A stretch of 64,000 nucleotides of DNA, taken from Flavobacterium suncheonense GH29-5 = DSM 17707 (GTDB lineage Bacteria > Bacteroidota > Bacteroidia > Flavobacteriales > Flavobacteriaceae). Where the stretch lies: the NCBI RefSeq assembly GCF_000430025.1, contig NZ_KE387020.1, positions 62,001 through 126,000 on the forward strand, written 5' to 3'. Below, in pieces: positions 25,735-34,765 of the stretch. The position numbers and the translations under genes are program-made. Below the pieces are notes generated by a model. That model had not been told where the DNA came from. It was given only the letters and a program-made list of their open reading frames with translations, and did no database searches. Numbering within the stretch: the stretch's first letter is position 1; each line of letters opens with the position of its first letter.

Positions 25735-26757
25735 ATGAAAAAAGAAAACAAATCTGTAATTATCTGGTTGTTATCCGGTTGTGTATTATTATTCATCATG
25801 GTGATGGTTGGCGGTATCACCCGATTGACCAACTCCGGTTTATCGATGACAGATTGGCATTTAATTACCGACACCTTCCCTCCAATGACCGAAGAAAAAT
25901 GGACACAAGCCTTCGAAGAATACAAAAAATTTCCCGAATATCAGCTTATTAACATTCACAATGATTTTGATCTGGACGATTACAAATTCATCTACTTCTG
26001 GGAGTGGTTTCATCGTTTCATTGGTCGTATTATCGGAGTAGTGTTTATAATTCCTTTTGTTTATTTCCTGATCAAAAAACGCTTGTCTTCTGAAACCATC
26101 AAAAAATGCATTGTGCTTTTGGGAATGGGTGCATTTCAGGGATTCTTGGGTTGGTTCATGGTAAAAAGCGGTTTAATCGACATGCCGGATGTGAGTCATT
26201 TCCGCCTGTCGCTACATCTGACCTTTGCATTTATTACTTTCGCCTACACCCTTTGGGTTGCTTTAGATCTGATGTATCCTGACAGAAATAAAATTATCAA
26301 ACCGTTGCGAACCATCGCCCGAATTGCCTTAATCGTACTCATCATTCAAATTATTTACGGTGGTTTTGTGGCCGGTTTAAATGCCGGTTTAATTCACAAC
26401 CATTGGCCGTTAATGAGTGACGGACAGTTTTTCCATGAAAGCATTGCCCTTGAAAAAGATTCGTGGTTGTTACGATTTACAGAAGGAAAAAGCGGGGTTC
26501 AGTTCGTACACAGAACTTTCGCCTATGCAGTGGTGGGCACGATCCTGTATCTGTATTTCCGTTCCAAAAAGTATGAACTTAACGAGACACAGAAAAAAGG
26601 AATCAATGTCTTAGTGGTGATAGTCTTCATGCAGTTTGCTTTAGGAGTTTTCACTTTGCTGTACCATGTACCGCTTTGGTTGGGATTGGCGCATCAGCTG
26701 GTGGCTTTTATGCTGCTTTCGGCCATGGTGTTTAGCTTGCACCGATTGAGTAAATAA
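25735..26757 (+). CDS. ctaA: heme A synthase (COX15/CtaA family)
   Basis: This 340-residue integral membrane protein with about eight membrane segments oxidises heme O to heme A for cytochrome oxidase. Typical features are VGGITRLTNSGLSMTDW at the first segment, the histidine in YFWEWFHRFIGR, HLTFAFITFAYT, GLNAGLIHNHWPLM and the late VQFVHRTFAYAV and LGLAHQL histidines. The ATG at 25735 fits family N-termini. It predicts aerobic respiration with an aa3-type oxidase encoded elsewhere. Confidence 0.93.
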   Translation: MKKENKSVIIWLLSGCVLLFIMVMVGGITRLTNSGLSMTDWHLITDTFPPMTEEKWTQAFEEYKKFPEYQLINIHNDFDLDDYKFIYFWEWFHRFIGRIIGVVFIIPFVYFLIKKRLSSETIKKCIVLLGMGAFQGFLGWFMVKSGLIDMPDVSHFRLSLHLTFAFITFAYTLWVALDLMYPDRNKIIKPLRTIARIALIVLIIQIIYGGFVAGLNAGLIHNHWPLMSDGQFFHESIALEKDSWLLRFTEGKSGVQFVHRTFAYAVVGTILYLYFRSKKYELNETQKKGINVLVVIVFMQFALGVFTLLYHVPLWLGLAHQLVAFMLLSAMVFSLHRLSK

Positions 26758-26856
26758 ATTGTAACAGGACTAAATCAAAACCCTTTCGAAAAGCCAAAAT
26801 ACCGAAACAAGTTCCTGCCGGATTTCAGTAATACCTAAACAATCCTATATTTTCCC

Positions 26857-26864
26857 TATATTTG
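26857..26864 (+). promoter_or_regulatory. -7 promoter box for the ABC exporter
   Basis: TATATTTG, 22 bp before the ATG at 26887. Confidence 0.5.
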
Positions 26865-26886
26865 AGAGAACTCCAACAGTTTTGTT

Positions 26887-28662
26887 ATGGATTTACTCTG
26901 GAAATACCTGAAACCTTACCAATGGTGGGTTGTTTTAACTTTGGTTCTGGCCGGAATTGCTCAAATTTTAGCCCTATATGATCCGATTATTTTTGGGAAG
27001 ATTATCGACGATTATGCCCTGAATCCGAAACAACAGCATAACGACCAACTGGTAAACGGTGTTTTAAAATTACTCGCCTTAGCCATTGGCATTGCCCTTG
27101 CTTCCCGCTTGGTTTCTGCGTTTAAGGATTATGTGTTGCGGATGATTGTACAAAAATTCGGGATGCAGATTTTTAACGACGGACTACGCCAGACCCTGCG
27201 ATTGCCCTATCAGGAATTTGAAGACCAAAGCAGTGGCGAAATCTTATCCATACTGCAAAAAGTACGTGCCGATACGGAGAAATTTTTATCTTCATTTATC
27301 AATATTCTGTTCTCATCGTTGGTGGGTATTGGCTTTTTAATGTGGTATGCCGTCACCAAACATTGGGCACTGATTCCCGTTTTTTTAATTGGCGTTGTGC
27401 TTTTAGGTGGATTGACCAGCATTTTAAGCCGTTCCATCAAAACCCTGCAGCGTTCCCTCATTCGGCAAAACCGTCAGATGAGCGGCACCATTACGGAAAG
27501 TTTGCGCAACATCGAACTCGTAAAAAGCCTGGGCTTAACCTATCCGGAAATTCGCCGTTTGCGACTGCACACACAGGAAATTTACGACCTGGAGATGGAA
27601 AAAGTAAAAAAAATGCGAACCCTCACCTTTCTTCAGGGAAGCATTTTAACCTTGCTGAAACAATCCATCCTGTTTATTTTGCTGTGGTTGATTTTTAAAG
27701 ACGTTTTATCCGCCGGAGAATTAATTTCCATGCAATTTATTTCTACCGGAATCATTGGTCCTTTGCAGGATTTGGGAAGCATCATTCTTTCGTATCGGGA
27801 AGCCGAAACCGCTTTGCACCTTTTCAACGATTTAATGCAGAAAAAACCCGAATTCAGCCCGGAAGAGCCTGTTGATGTGGGCGAAATTGAAAATTTACAT
27901 TTTAACAACATCGTTTTCCGTCATAAAAATGCCACTCAAAATGCTATTCAGAACATCTCGTTTCAGGCGAAATTAGGCGACACCATAGCCTTTGTCGGCC
28001 CGTCCGGTTCTGGGAAATCGACTTTGGTGAAATTGCTGGTGGGTTTGTATCGTCCGGTGGAAGGCGATATTTTGTATGACGGTGTGTCCATCAACGAATT
28101 GCGGTACAACAGAATCCGGCGTCAATTGGGTTTTGTAACGCAGGATACGCAATTGTTTTCCGGAACCATACGCGAAAATCTGTTGTTCGTAAAACCCGAT
28201 GCCACCGAAGAAGAACTGTTAGAATCGATTCGGAAAGCATCTGCCACAAACATAATCAACAACAGCAAAAAAGGACTCGATACGGTTTTAGGCGAAGGCG
28301 GAAAAAAATTGTCCGGTGGTGAAAAACAACGTCTTTCCATCGCACGGGCATTACTTCGAAAACCCCGGCTGCTTATTTTTGATGAAGCCACTTCAGCCTT
28401 AGATTCCCTTACCGAAGAACAAATTACCAAAACAGTTAAAGAGATTTCCGCCAACAAACAGCAAATCACCATTCTGATTGCGCACCGTCTGTCTACGATT
28501 ATGCATGCCGACACGATTTTTGTACTGGAAAAAGGCCAAATCTCCGAACAGGGTTCACATACCGAGCTGCTGGATAAAAAAGGTCTGTATTATGCGATGT
28601 GGCGTCAGCAAATCGGGGAACGCGAAAAGAGAACCGGCGAAACTATCCTATCCAGTCTTTAA
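26887..28662 (+). CDS. ABC exporter, fused permease and ATPase (MsbA/multidrug type)
   Basis: This 591-residue half-transporter has six membrane segments in residues about 15-300 and an ATPase domain from about 340. Walker A is GPSGSGKSTLVKLL, the Q-loop is VTQDTQLFSG, the signature is LSGGEKQRLSIARALL, Walker B is LLIFDEATSALD and the H-loop is IAHRLST. It should homodimerise in the inner membrane and export a lipid or drug; the substrate is not determinable. Its last 20 bp overlap the 3' end of the convergent LytTR regulator gene. Confidence 0.92.
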   Translation: MDLLWKYLKPYQWWVVLTLVLAGIAQILALYDPIIFGKIIDDYALNPKQQHNDQLVNGVLKLLALAIGIALASRLVSAFKDYVLRMIVQKFGMQIFNDGLRQTLRLPYQEFEDQSSGEILSILQKVRADTEKFLSSFINILFSSLVGIGFLMWYAVTKHWALIPVFLIGVVLLGGLTSILSRSIKTLQRSLIRQNRQMSGTITESLRNIELVKSLGLTYPEIRRLRLHTQEIYDLEMEKVKKMRTLTFLQGSILTLLKQSILFILLWLIFKDVLSAGELISMQFISTGIIGPLQDLGSIILSYREAETALHLFNDLMQKKPEFSPEEPVDVGEIENLHFNNIVFRHKNATQNAIQNISFQAKLGDTIAFVGPSGSGKSTLVKLLVGLYRPVEGDILYDGVSINELRYNRIRRQLGFVTQDTQLFSGTIRENLLFVKPDATEEELLESIRKASATNIINNSKKGLDTVLGEGGKKLSGGEKQRLSIARALLRKPRLLIFDEATSALDSLTEEQITKTVKEISANKQQITILIAHRLSTIMHADTIFVLEKGQISEQGSHTELLDKKGLYYAMWRQQIGEREKRTGETILSSL

Positions 28663-29395
28663 AATCGTTTACTCTTTCCCGGGCGACGATAACCTCATCT
28701 TCATGATAGGTTGGTAAAATTACTTTCAGACGGGAGTTGCTGTGGAGCTGGATTTCCCTGATGGCTTTCATCGGCACTATGAATTTTCGGCTTACGCGGT
28801 AAAAATCCTTTGGATTGAGTTCGGTTTCGAGTTGTTCTAAGGTTCCGTCCAACAGGTAATTGCGATTGTCTACCGTGTGCAGATACGTACCTTTGTTTTC
28901 GCTGTAAAAACATTCCACTTCTTCTACATTGATCAGTTTTAACTGCTGACCGATTTTTACCGTGAATCGTTTTTTATAGTTTTTATCAATCGGATTGACG
29001 AGCATCTTCTTAATCATTTCAAAATCCAACGATAAATTCTGCGGCTGACTGCGGGCTTTGAATTTGTTGACCGCGGCTTCCAGATCGTCTTCGTCAATCG
29101 GTTTTAAGAGATAATCGATGCTGTTCAGTTTGAAAGCGCGTAAGGCATATTCATCGTATGCGGTTGTAAAAATCACAGCGCTTTTGATGTCTATTTTCTC
29201 AAAAATTTCAAACGACAAACCGTCGGACAATTGTATGTCCAGAAAAATCAAATCCGGATGCGGATGGTGCTGAAACCAGTCCAGCGCTTCTTCTACCGAA
29301 TGCAGCATGGTGTTTACCGTCAATCCTAATTTTTCCACTTTGCGCTGCAACAGACGGGCGGCCGGTTTTTCGTCTTCGATGATGATGATGTTCAT
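28643..29395 (-). CDS. LytTR-family response regulator
   Basis: This 250-residue protein has a receiver domain (about 1-120), phospho-acceptor D53 in LIFLDIQLSDG, acidic pair in IIIIEDEKPA and conserved Lys in YLLKPIDEDDL. A C-terminal LytTR DNA-binding domain (about 140-250) follows. It is the natural partner of the LytS-type kinase at 30125-31462 on the same strand. The gap to the 2TM gene upstream is 81 bp and contains short tandem repeats. Targets are unknown. Confidence 0.92.
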   Translation of the reverse strand: MNIIIIEDEKPAARLLQRKVEKLGLTVNTMLHSVEEALDWFQHHPHPDLIFLDIQLSDGLSFEIFEKIDIKSAVIFTTAYDEYALRAFKLNSIDYLLKPIDEDDLEAAVNKFKARSQPQNLSLDFEMIKKMLVNPIDKNYKKRFTVKIGQQLKLINVEEVECFYSENKGTYLHTVDNRNYLLDGTLEQLETELNPKDFYRVSRKFIVPMKAIREIQLHSNSRLKVILPTYHEDEVIVARERVNDFKDWIG

Positions 29396-29403
29396 TTTTT
29401 AAG

Positions 29404-29472
29404 AGGCTAAGGTACTAAGGTTACGAAATAAATTAGTATTGAAAACTGAAACTACTACTGAAAACTGTAACT
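29404..29472. repeat. short tandem repeats between LytTR regulator and 2TM gene
   Basis: 29404-29427 holds octamers aggctaag, gtactaag and gttacgaa, sharing the gtactaag unit with the ruvX leader. 29440-29472 holds heptamer-like units TGAAAAC, TGAAACT, TGAAAAC and TGTAACT with a 5-bp interruption. Both lie immediately upstream of the LytTR ATG on its own strand. Confidence 0.55.
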
Positions 29473-29476
29473 AAAA

Positions 29477-29800
29477 TTACTCCCATCTGTCCTGCTGCTG
29501 ACGTTCCTTCTCCATGAATTCTTTGATTTTCTTTTCTTCCCAGTCTTTGCCGAAAATTAGGTGATGCCCGAAAACGCTGACCGCATGCGCCAACAAACCG
29601 ATTCCCCAAAAGAAAGCCGTAAAGAAGTTTTCAAACTGAAAATAACTTTCGCCCGGTTTTAAATTGCTGATGTTCAGAAATACTATCATGATGTTTACCA
29701 ATACATAAGCCATCAGATGGGAATAAAAACCTTTTAATCGTTTTACCCTTTTCTTGGCGTCTTCATAGCGCTCGTCGAAATGGTCGTTATAGTTTTCCAT
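29477..29800 (-). CDS. 2TM-domain membrane protein, first copy
   Basis: This is about 107 residues from the ATG at 29800 (another ATG three codons earlier). It is a 2TM-domain protein: an N-terminal amphipathic stretch (RYEDAKKRVKRLKGFYSH), two membrane segments (about 30-50 and 62-85) and a charged tail with the GKDWEEKKIKEFMEKE signature. The biochemical role of this domain is not known to me. It overlaps the preceding 2TM gene by 14 bp and lies between a LytS-type kinase and a LytTR regulator, so a role in that signalling system is likely. Confidence 0.85.
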   Translation of the reverse strand: MENYNDHFDERYEDAKKRVKRLKGFYSHLMAYVLVNIMIVFLNISNLKPGESYFQFENFFTAFFWGIGLLAHAVSVFGHHLIFGKDWEEKKIKEFMEKERQQQDRWE

Positions 29801-30113
29801 GATCTTCATTTTTAAATTTTTCTTTCTGGCGTTCTTCTTCCTCCAGGAATTCTTTCAGTTTGCGTTCTTCCCAATCCTTGCCGAAAAAAGGCATATAATT
29901 GAAAACCCGCAATCCGTGCATGGCTACCCCGATTCCCCATCCCAGCATCGGCCAAAAAAACCATAAGTGTTCCGGTGAGGTGAGCAGGTTAATCACCAGA
30001 AAAAATATATTGACTAAGATATAAACCGTTAAGTGTCCGTAGAATCCTTTGATTTCGTCCACTCTTTTTTTCGCTCTTTCAAATTGCTCGCGATTATTTG
30101 GTTTTGCTTCCAT
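29787..30113 (-). CDS. 2TM-domain membrane protein, second copy
   Basis: This is about 108 residues from the ATG at 30113; a longer frame extends into the kinase gene but is not supported. It has the same design as its neighbour: FERAKKRVDEIKGFYGH, two membrane segments, then FFGKDWEERKLKEFLEEEE. It is closest in sequence to the C-terminal domain of the adjacent kinase. It starts 11 bp after the kinase stop, clearly in one operon. Confidence 0.85.
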   Translation of the reverse strand: MEAKPNNREQFERAKKRVDEIKGFYGHLTVYILVNIFFLVINLLTSPEHLWFFWPMLGWGIGVAMHGLRVFNYMPFFGKDWEERKLKEFLEEEERQKEKFKNEDHGKL

Positions 30114-30124
30114 GTTTTTAGTGT

Positions 30125-31462
30125 TTACCTCCAGTTTTGTTTCGTTTTGTCTTTGTTGAGTATTTCCCGGATTTTGCGTTCTTCCCATCTCGATCCGTAG
30201 CTGAAAACTCCGAAACCGTGCATAAAAAGTCCCATTCCCCAGCCTATCATCGGAAACCAGAACCACTGAAATTTAGGCGAAAAGTTAAGGTTAATAAAAA
30301 TCAAAACCGGAATGACCACGCAATAGGAAATCAGACTTCCGTAAAAACCCTTTATGGCTTCCACCCTTTTCTTCGCTCTGTAATAAGCCGAATCGTCAGC
30401 TGTTTTATGTGCTGTATGCATGATGCCTACCTGCTTGGTTAATAGTGGTAAAGCTACCATGAATTCGGTTTCGGTTTGCTGAATACTTACTTTCCGCTCG
30501 GTAAGAATCGCGTACCGGTTGATAATATTCTGTAAACCAACTCCTTGCCGATCTTTTAAAACTTCTTTTTTCTGCAAATCGTTTTGAACCACCAGACAGT
30601 TGTTCCGTTCAAAAATCCTTATTCTTAGTGGTTTTTTTTCGCTTACCACATTGTGCTTCACCGTATTTTCCAAAAGCAGTTGCAACGACAACGGTACTAC
30701 TTTCGCTTCCGGATTGTTTACGGTTTCGGGCAATTCGTAAAAAATACTGTTCTCGAACCGCATCTTTAAAAGGTTCATGTACGTTTTGGCGAAAGCGAGT
30801 TCTTCTTCAATGCTTACCAGTTCTTTGTCGCGCTGTTCCAACACATACCGGTAAATTTTAGACAGGGATGACGTGAATTTCTGCGCGCTGTCCGGATTTT
30901 CTTCAATCAGAGAACTTAACACATTCAGGCTGTTGAACAAAAAATGCGGATCAATCTGGTTTTTTAAACTTTCAAATTTAGCCGAAGCGGTTCCTGCAAT
31001 GATTTTCTGCTCTTTAACCCTGTTTTCCTGATACGAACGATAGAAATACGCCGCATGAACAAACAGACTGACAATAATCGTTATAATTGCTGATACAATG
31101 TAATTCGAAGCGTGTTCATGCTGTAAAAACACATCGATGCTTTTCGCGTTTACGATTACTTCTTCGAAAAACCTCAACAGGAAAATCACGCAAACGGTTA
31201 CAACGAGCGAGAGGGAAAAACTCAGCGCAATCCGTTTTACGGAAAACCGGTTTTTTATGAATATTTTATCTAAAAAGACAAACAAAAAGGCATTCACCAG
31301 GTACAAACTTACCGTATACAACAAGGTATACTGAAGGTTTAACAGTAAATTGTTGTCCCATTGAATGCTTCCTCCCGTGAGCCATCTTAAAAAAAGTAAG
31401 ACGAAGAAAATACCCAACCCAAGGGTGACAGAACGCAGAAAGTGTCTTAAAAATATATTCAT
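30125..31462 (-). CDS. LytS/YehU-type sensor histidine kinase fused to a C-terminal 2TM domain
   Basis: This 445-residue inner-membrane protein has four membrane segments in residues about 10-145 and a histidine kinase core with phospho-accepting H173 in IDPHFLFNSLN. HATPase features follow (LLLENTVKHNVV, GVGLQNIINRY). From about residue 360 an extra 2TM domain occurs (AKKRVEAIKGFYGS, two membrane segments, SRWEERKIREILNK). The kinase therefore ends with the same domain as its two small neighbours. It should phosphorylate the LytTR regulator at 28643-29395. The fused domain may mediate assembly with the separate 2TM proteins. Confidence 0.88.
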   Translation of the reverse strand: MNIFLRHFLRSVTLGLGIFFVLLFLRWLTGGSIQWDNNLLLNLQYTLLYTVSLYLVNAFLFVFLDKIFIKNRFSVKRIALSFSLSLVVTVCVIFLLRFFEEVIVNAKSIDVFLQHEHASNYIVSAIITIIVSLFVHAAYFYRSYQENRVKEQKIIAGTASAKFESLKNQIDPHFLFNSLNVLSSLIEENPDSAQKFTSSLSKIYRYVLEQRDKELVSIEEELAFAKTYMNLLKMRFENSIFYELPETVNNPEAKVVPLSLQLLLENTVKHNVVSEKKPLRIRIFERNNCLVVQNDLQKKEVLKDRQGVGLQNIINRYAILTERKVSIQQTETEFMVALPLLTKQVGIMHTAHKTADDSAYYRAKKRVEAIKGFYGSLISYCVVIPVLIFINLNFSPKFQWFWFPMIGWGMGLFMHGFGVFSYGSRWEERKIREILNKDKTKQNWR

Positions 31463-31471
31463 AAAAATTAA

Positions 31472-31639
31472 TTATACTTTGACTCTTGCAATAGCGGATG
31501 CAATAAAGCCAACTCCCATTCCCACAAGGGTTCCAACAGCAGTGTTCTGCACATACATTCCGATTCCGATTCCTACAAACATACAGCCGATGAAAATCGC
31601 ACCGGCAATTTTGTTTCTATTCTGATTTTGTGTTTCCAT
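31472..31639 (-). CDS. 55-residue membrane protein upstream of the kinase
   Basis: ATG at 31639 and stop at 31472 encode 55 residues beginning [10 protein letters not shown], followed by two glycine-rich hydrophobic segments ([18 protein letters not shown] and [18 protein letters not shown]) and a basic end (ARVKV). No named family is recognised. It precedes the kinase by 9 bp on the same strand and follows the TPR gene by 27 bp, so it belongs to the operon. It may be a small helper of the sensor. Confidence 0.72.
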   Translation of the reverse strand: METQNQNRNKIAGAIFIGCMFVGIGIGMYVQNTAVGTLVGMGVGFIASAIARVKV

Positions 31640-31666
31640 TTTTATCGTTTTTTAGTGATTCCTGAA

Positions 31667-32296
31667 TTATTTTCCGCAAGTAGCCAAAACTTCTTTAGCT
31701 CTGTCTAATCCCCAATTCGGGTGAAACGGTGTTTCTGGTTTAAATTTAGCAAAAAGTTCGATAGAACGTTCAATTTCCTTACACATTGGTTTGGTATCCG
31801 TTCCCCAGTATTTGGCGCCTCCGATTTCAAACTCGGCTTTCGAGAACACCACACGCGGGTTTTCTGGCGCTATGACTTGTGCTTTGTAATACTGTTCCAT
31901 GGCTTTTGAGGAATACTTCATCCCGTTGGCCATCGGATCCTGAACAATCCAGGCGGTATAAATTAACGCCTGAACCACCATTAATTCCGGATTGTTCGGG
32001 CTGATGGCCGTTGCATCGTCTAAAGCAATTTGCGCCTTATCCAAATACGCAGGGTTTTTGGTTTTATCCTGAGATTTGAACGCTTCAATAGTATTTACCA
32101 GTGCCACATAGTAATTCGGCAGCCAATTGTCTTTTTCCACCGAAGCAATTCTTTCAAAAATAGCAGTGGCTTCAGCTACTTTATTTTCTTTCCATAACCC
32201 TAAGGCTTTCTCCATTCCCTGTTCGTACTTTGACGGACCTTGTGCGAAAGCTAATCCGCAGATGAATACTACTAATGATGTGATAACTTTTGTCAT
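31667..32296 (-). CDS. exported TPR-type protein
   Basis: This 209-residue protein has an N-terminal signal peptide (MTKVITSLVVFICGLAFAQG). The rest is helical with tetratricopeptide-like repeats (KALGLWKENKVAEATAIFERI, AQIALDDATAISPNNPELMVVQALIY). The mature protein should be periplasmic. It lies between a TonB-dependent receptor gene and the LytS/2TM operon, all on the minus strand. A partner-binding role at the envelope is inferred. Confidence 0.8.
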   Translation of the reverse strand: MTKVITSLVVFICGLAFAQGPSKYEQGMEKALGLWKENKVAEATAIFERIASVEKDNWLPNYYVALVNTIEAFKSQDKTKNPAYLDKAQIALDDATAISPNNPELMVVQALIYTAWIVQDPMANGMKYSSKAMEQYYKAQVIAPENPRVVFSKAEFEIGGAKYWGTDTKPMCKEIERSIELFAKFKPETPFHPNWGLDRAKEVLATCGK

Positions 32297-32378
32297 GATA
32301 ATTCGTTTTTAAGTTGATTACTATTTGCTTTACGATTGATTTTTAACTGATGATTGAAATTTCTTTTAATTTATACTC

Positions 32379-32386
32379 CAAAGATA
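32379..32386 (-). promoter_or_regulatory. -7 promoter box for the TPR-kinase module
   Basis: The minus strand reads TATCTTTG about 82 bp before the TPR gene ATG; it could drive TPR, small membrane protein, kinase and 2TM genes. Confidence 0.4.
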
Positions 32387-32450
32387 TTTCAGTTGGTGCA
32401 CCTTATAAATTAATGTTTACTGAACTGTTGAATTTTTAGGATGAACCGTA

Positions 32451-34604
32451 TTACAAATTATCCAGCTGATTTTTAGACTTATCCTTGCTTATCGTCCAGA
32501 AAAAACCGATGAAGAAGAAACGGTCGGCCGGCTGTGTGATGGCCTGGCGCTGGAATTGTCCGCTTAAATCAGGAGAATTGGCGTATTGGTAACCGAAAAC
32601 ATTGTCGCTTCCCAAAACATTTGATACCGAAAAATACAAGATTTTCTGCGGGGACAACAAATACGCCCAACTGAGGCTCAAACTGTTGTACTCTTTTGTT
32701 TTTCCGTTCATAAAAGCGGTTTCGTTCGGATTGTTGTACGGACGACCCGTGGCAAAACTGTTGGTCACGCTCAATTGTGATTTCCATTTGTCAATCCAGT
32801 ATTTTCCAACTACCGAAAGCGTGTGGCTGGCTACAAAATTCGGTGTTACTTCGGCTTTGTAATTTTTATAATCCCTTTTGCTGTCGATGTACGAATACGA
32901 CACCCAGTAATCTAAATTTTTCACCGATTTGCTGTCGCGCCAAAACACATCCAAACCTTTGGCAAAACCGTAACCGTTATTGTTGTAAATACTGTTAAAC
33001 ATGGCCATTTCGGAATCGTATTTCACCAAATCCGAATACTTTTTATAGAACAATTCGGTGCGTAAAGTCTTGCCGTTGCTGCCATACATATAGTTTAAAA
33101 TATAGTGTGACGTTTTTTCATAATCGAAATCGGAATGATACTTCAGGTACTCCAGTTTCGGATTCTGATGAAAATCGCCATAGGCTAACGAAACCTGTCC
33201 GTTTTTGCTGGTTTTATACGCCAGTGAAATCCTCGGATCAATGGAGCTTTTGTTGATTAAATCGCTGTTCATGGCTCTTACGCCCACTTTTGCCGCAAAA
33301 TTTTTGGAAAAGAAGATGTCCGATTCTGCATAGGCTGCTCCGATGTTGTTCCGGAAACCGCTTTGGTAAACTCCGATGTTGTATTCATTATAGTTTTCGT
33401 CAAAATCTGTGATGAAATAATCGCCGCCAAAAGTCAAATGAACGCGGCTTGAGAACTTTTTGGTCAGTTTCAGTTTCAGGTGCGATGCATTTTCGCGGTT
33501 GTGAAGTTTGTCCAATTCCAAACCGATTTTGTTCTGACTGTAGCCAAAGCTGATTCCCGTCTGAACGCTCCAACCTGACCCAAAATTTCCTTTGTAGGAC
33601 GAATTCAGATAAAAATTATTGTTTTGCGTGTCAACCCGAATTGGTTCCGGAGCATTAATATCTTTTTGGTTCAAATCGAAAGCTGCATAATCAAAGGCCG
33701 CATACAATTTGAACAATCCATTCTCAAAATGCCTTCTGAAAACCGTTTCGCCGGATAGGGACTGATACGGTTTGTTCCAGTCTACATGCTGCTTGATGAT
33801 TTTCTGATACGGTTCTAAATTGATATACGACAAATTAAAAGTTAAGGAACTTTTCTCCCATTTTTGCGTATTGCCCAAACCTAATCCAACGGTCATGAAC
33901 GACAGGTCGGTTTGCTCCTGTTCGGCTTCGTTGATGGTATTCAGCAGCAAAACACTCGAAAGCGCATCGCCAAATTCTGCCGAATAACCGCCTGTGGAAA
34001 ATGTCATTCCGCTAAACAGAAAAGGGGAAAAACGGCCGCGTGTAGGCAAATTGTTCGCGGTTGCGCCGTACGGTTGTGCCACGCGAATCCCGTCGATATA
34101 GGTTTGCGTTTCATCGGATTCCCCGCCACGGACGAACAATCTTCCGCTTTCACCGACAATCTGTGCGCCCGGCAACGTCTGCAAAGCACCTACAATATCC
34201 CCGGCGGCTCCGGCTGTCGTTACGATGTCCAGAGGTTTTAACGCGGCAGCTTTTGAATTATCGCCTGCTTTAAAATTTCCGGCTGTAATTACTACCGCAT
34301 CGAGTGTGTTGACACTTTCTTTCAGCTTCCATTCCTGTGGCTGGTACGTTTCAATTTCGATGGGAATTCGGGTGGTTTCAAAACTCAGGTAGGTGATTAC
34401 CAAAGTCTGGTGGCCTTTCTCTGTTGTGGTAAAGGAAAAATCGCCGTTACTATCAGAAGTTGCTCCGTCGTAGGCGCCTTCAATAAAGACATTCGCACCT
34501 TCAATCGGCTTGCCTTTATGAGTGATTACTTTTCCGGAAATTGTAGTTTGTGCTACCGCAACGGTTCCGCATAAGACTACTAAAAATGTAAATAACTTGT
34601 TCAT
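32451..34604 (-). CDS. TonB-dependent outer-membrane receptor with carboxypeptidase-like N-domain
   Basis: This 717-residue protein has a signal peptide (about 1-18), a CarboxypepD_reg-like beta-sandwich (about 20-105, GKVITHKGKPIEGANVFIEGAYDGATSD), a plug domain (about 115-225, GALQTLPGAQIVGESGRLFVRGG) and a C-terminal beta-barrel. The ending differs from SusC proteins, and no SusD gene is adjacent, so it is a TonB-dependent transporter outside the SusCD class. The ligand (siderophore, metal or other) is not evident. Confidence 0.9.
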   Translation of the reverse strand: MNKLFTFLVVLCGTVAVAQTTISGKVITHKGKPIEGANVFIEGAYDGATSDSNGDFSFTTTEKGHQTLVITYLSFETTRIPIEIETYQPQEWKLKESVNTLDAVVITAGNFKAGDNSKAAALKPLDIVTTAGAAGDIVGALQTLPGAQIVGESGRLFVRGGESDETQTYIDGIRVAQPYGATANNLPTRGRFSPFLFSGMTFSTGGYSAEFGDALSSVLLLNTINEAEQEQTDLSFMTVGLGLGNTQKWEKSSLTFNLSYINLEPYQKIIKQHVDWNKPYQSLSGETVFRRHFENGLFKLYAAFDYAAFDLNQKDINAPEPIRVDTQNNNFYLNSSYKGNFGSGWSVQTGISFGYSQNKIGLELDKLHNRENASHLKLKLTKKFSSRVHLTFGGDYFITDFDENYNEYNIGVYQSGFRNNIGAAYAESDIFFSKNFAAKVGVRAMNSDLINKSSIDPRISLAYKTSKNGQVSLAYGDFHQNPKLEYLKYHSDFDYEKTSHYILNYMYGSNGKTLRTELFYKKYSDLVKYDSEMAMFNSIYNNNGYGFAKGLDVFWRDSKSVKNLDYWVSYSYIDSKRDYKNYKAEVTPNFVASHTLSVVGKYWIDKWKSQLSVTNSFATGRPYNNPNETAFMNGKTKEYNSLSLSWAYLLSPQKILYFSVSNVLGSDNVFGYQYANSPDLSGQFQRQAITQPADRFFFIGFFWTISKDKSKNQLDNL

Positions 34605-34736
34605 TTGGGTTGCATTTGATGGAGCAAATTTCCACCAGAATTATTTCTGAAAATAATAAAGCATACCGAACCGTAGATTTTAAAGGATGAACTGTGAGCC
34701 ATTAAAACAATGGATAACTCATGAAACCTATTTTTG

Positions 34737-34744
34737 TATATTTG
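34737..34744 (+). promoter_or_regulatory. -7 promoter box for the YciI-like gene
   Basis: TATATTTG, 21 bp before the ATG at 34766; it lies inside the longer reading frame that begins at 34721, favouring the downstream start. Confidence 0.5.
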
Positions 34745-34765
34745 AACTTCTTAAAATATTTCCTT

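Noticed and set aside
32451..34604. SusC of a polysaccharide utilisation locus
   Set aside because: No SusD gene or glycoside hydrolase follows, and the protein is short for SusC.
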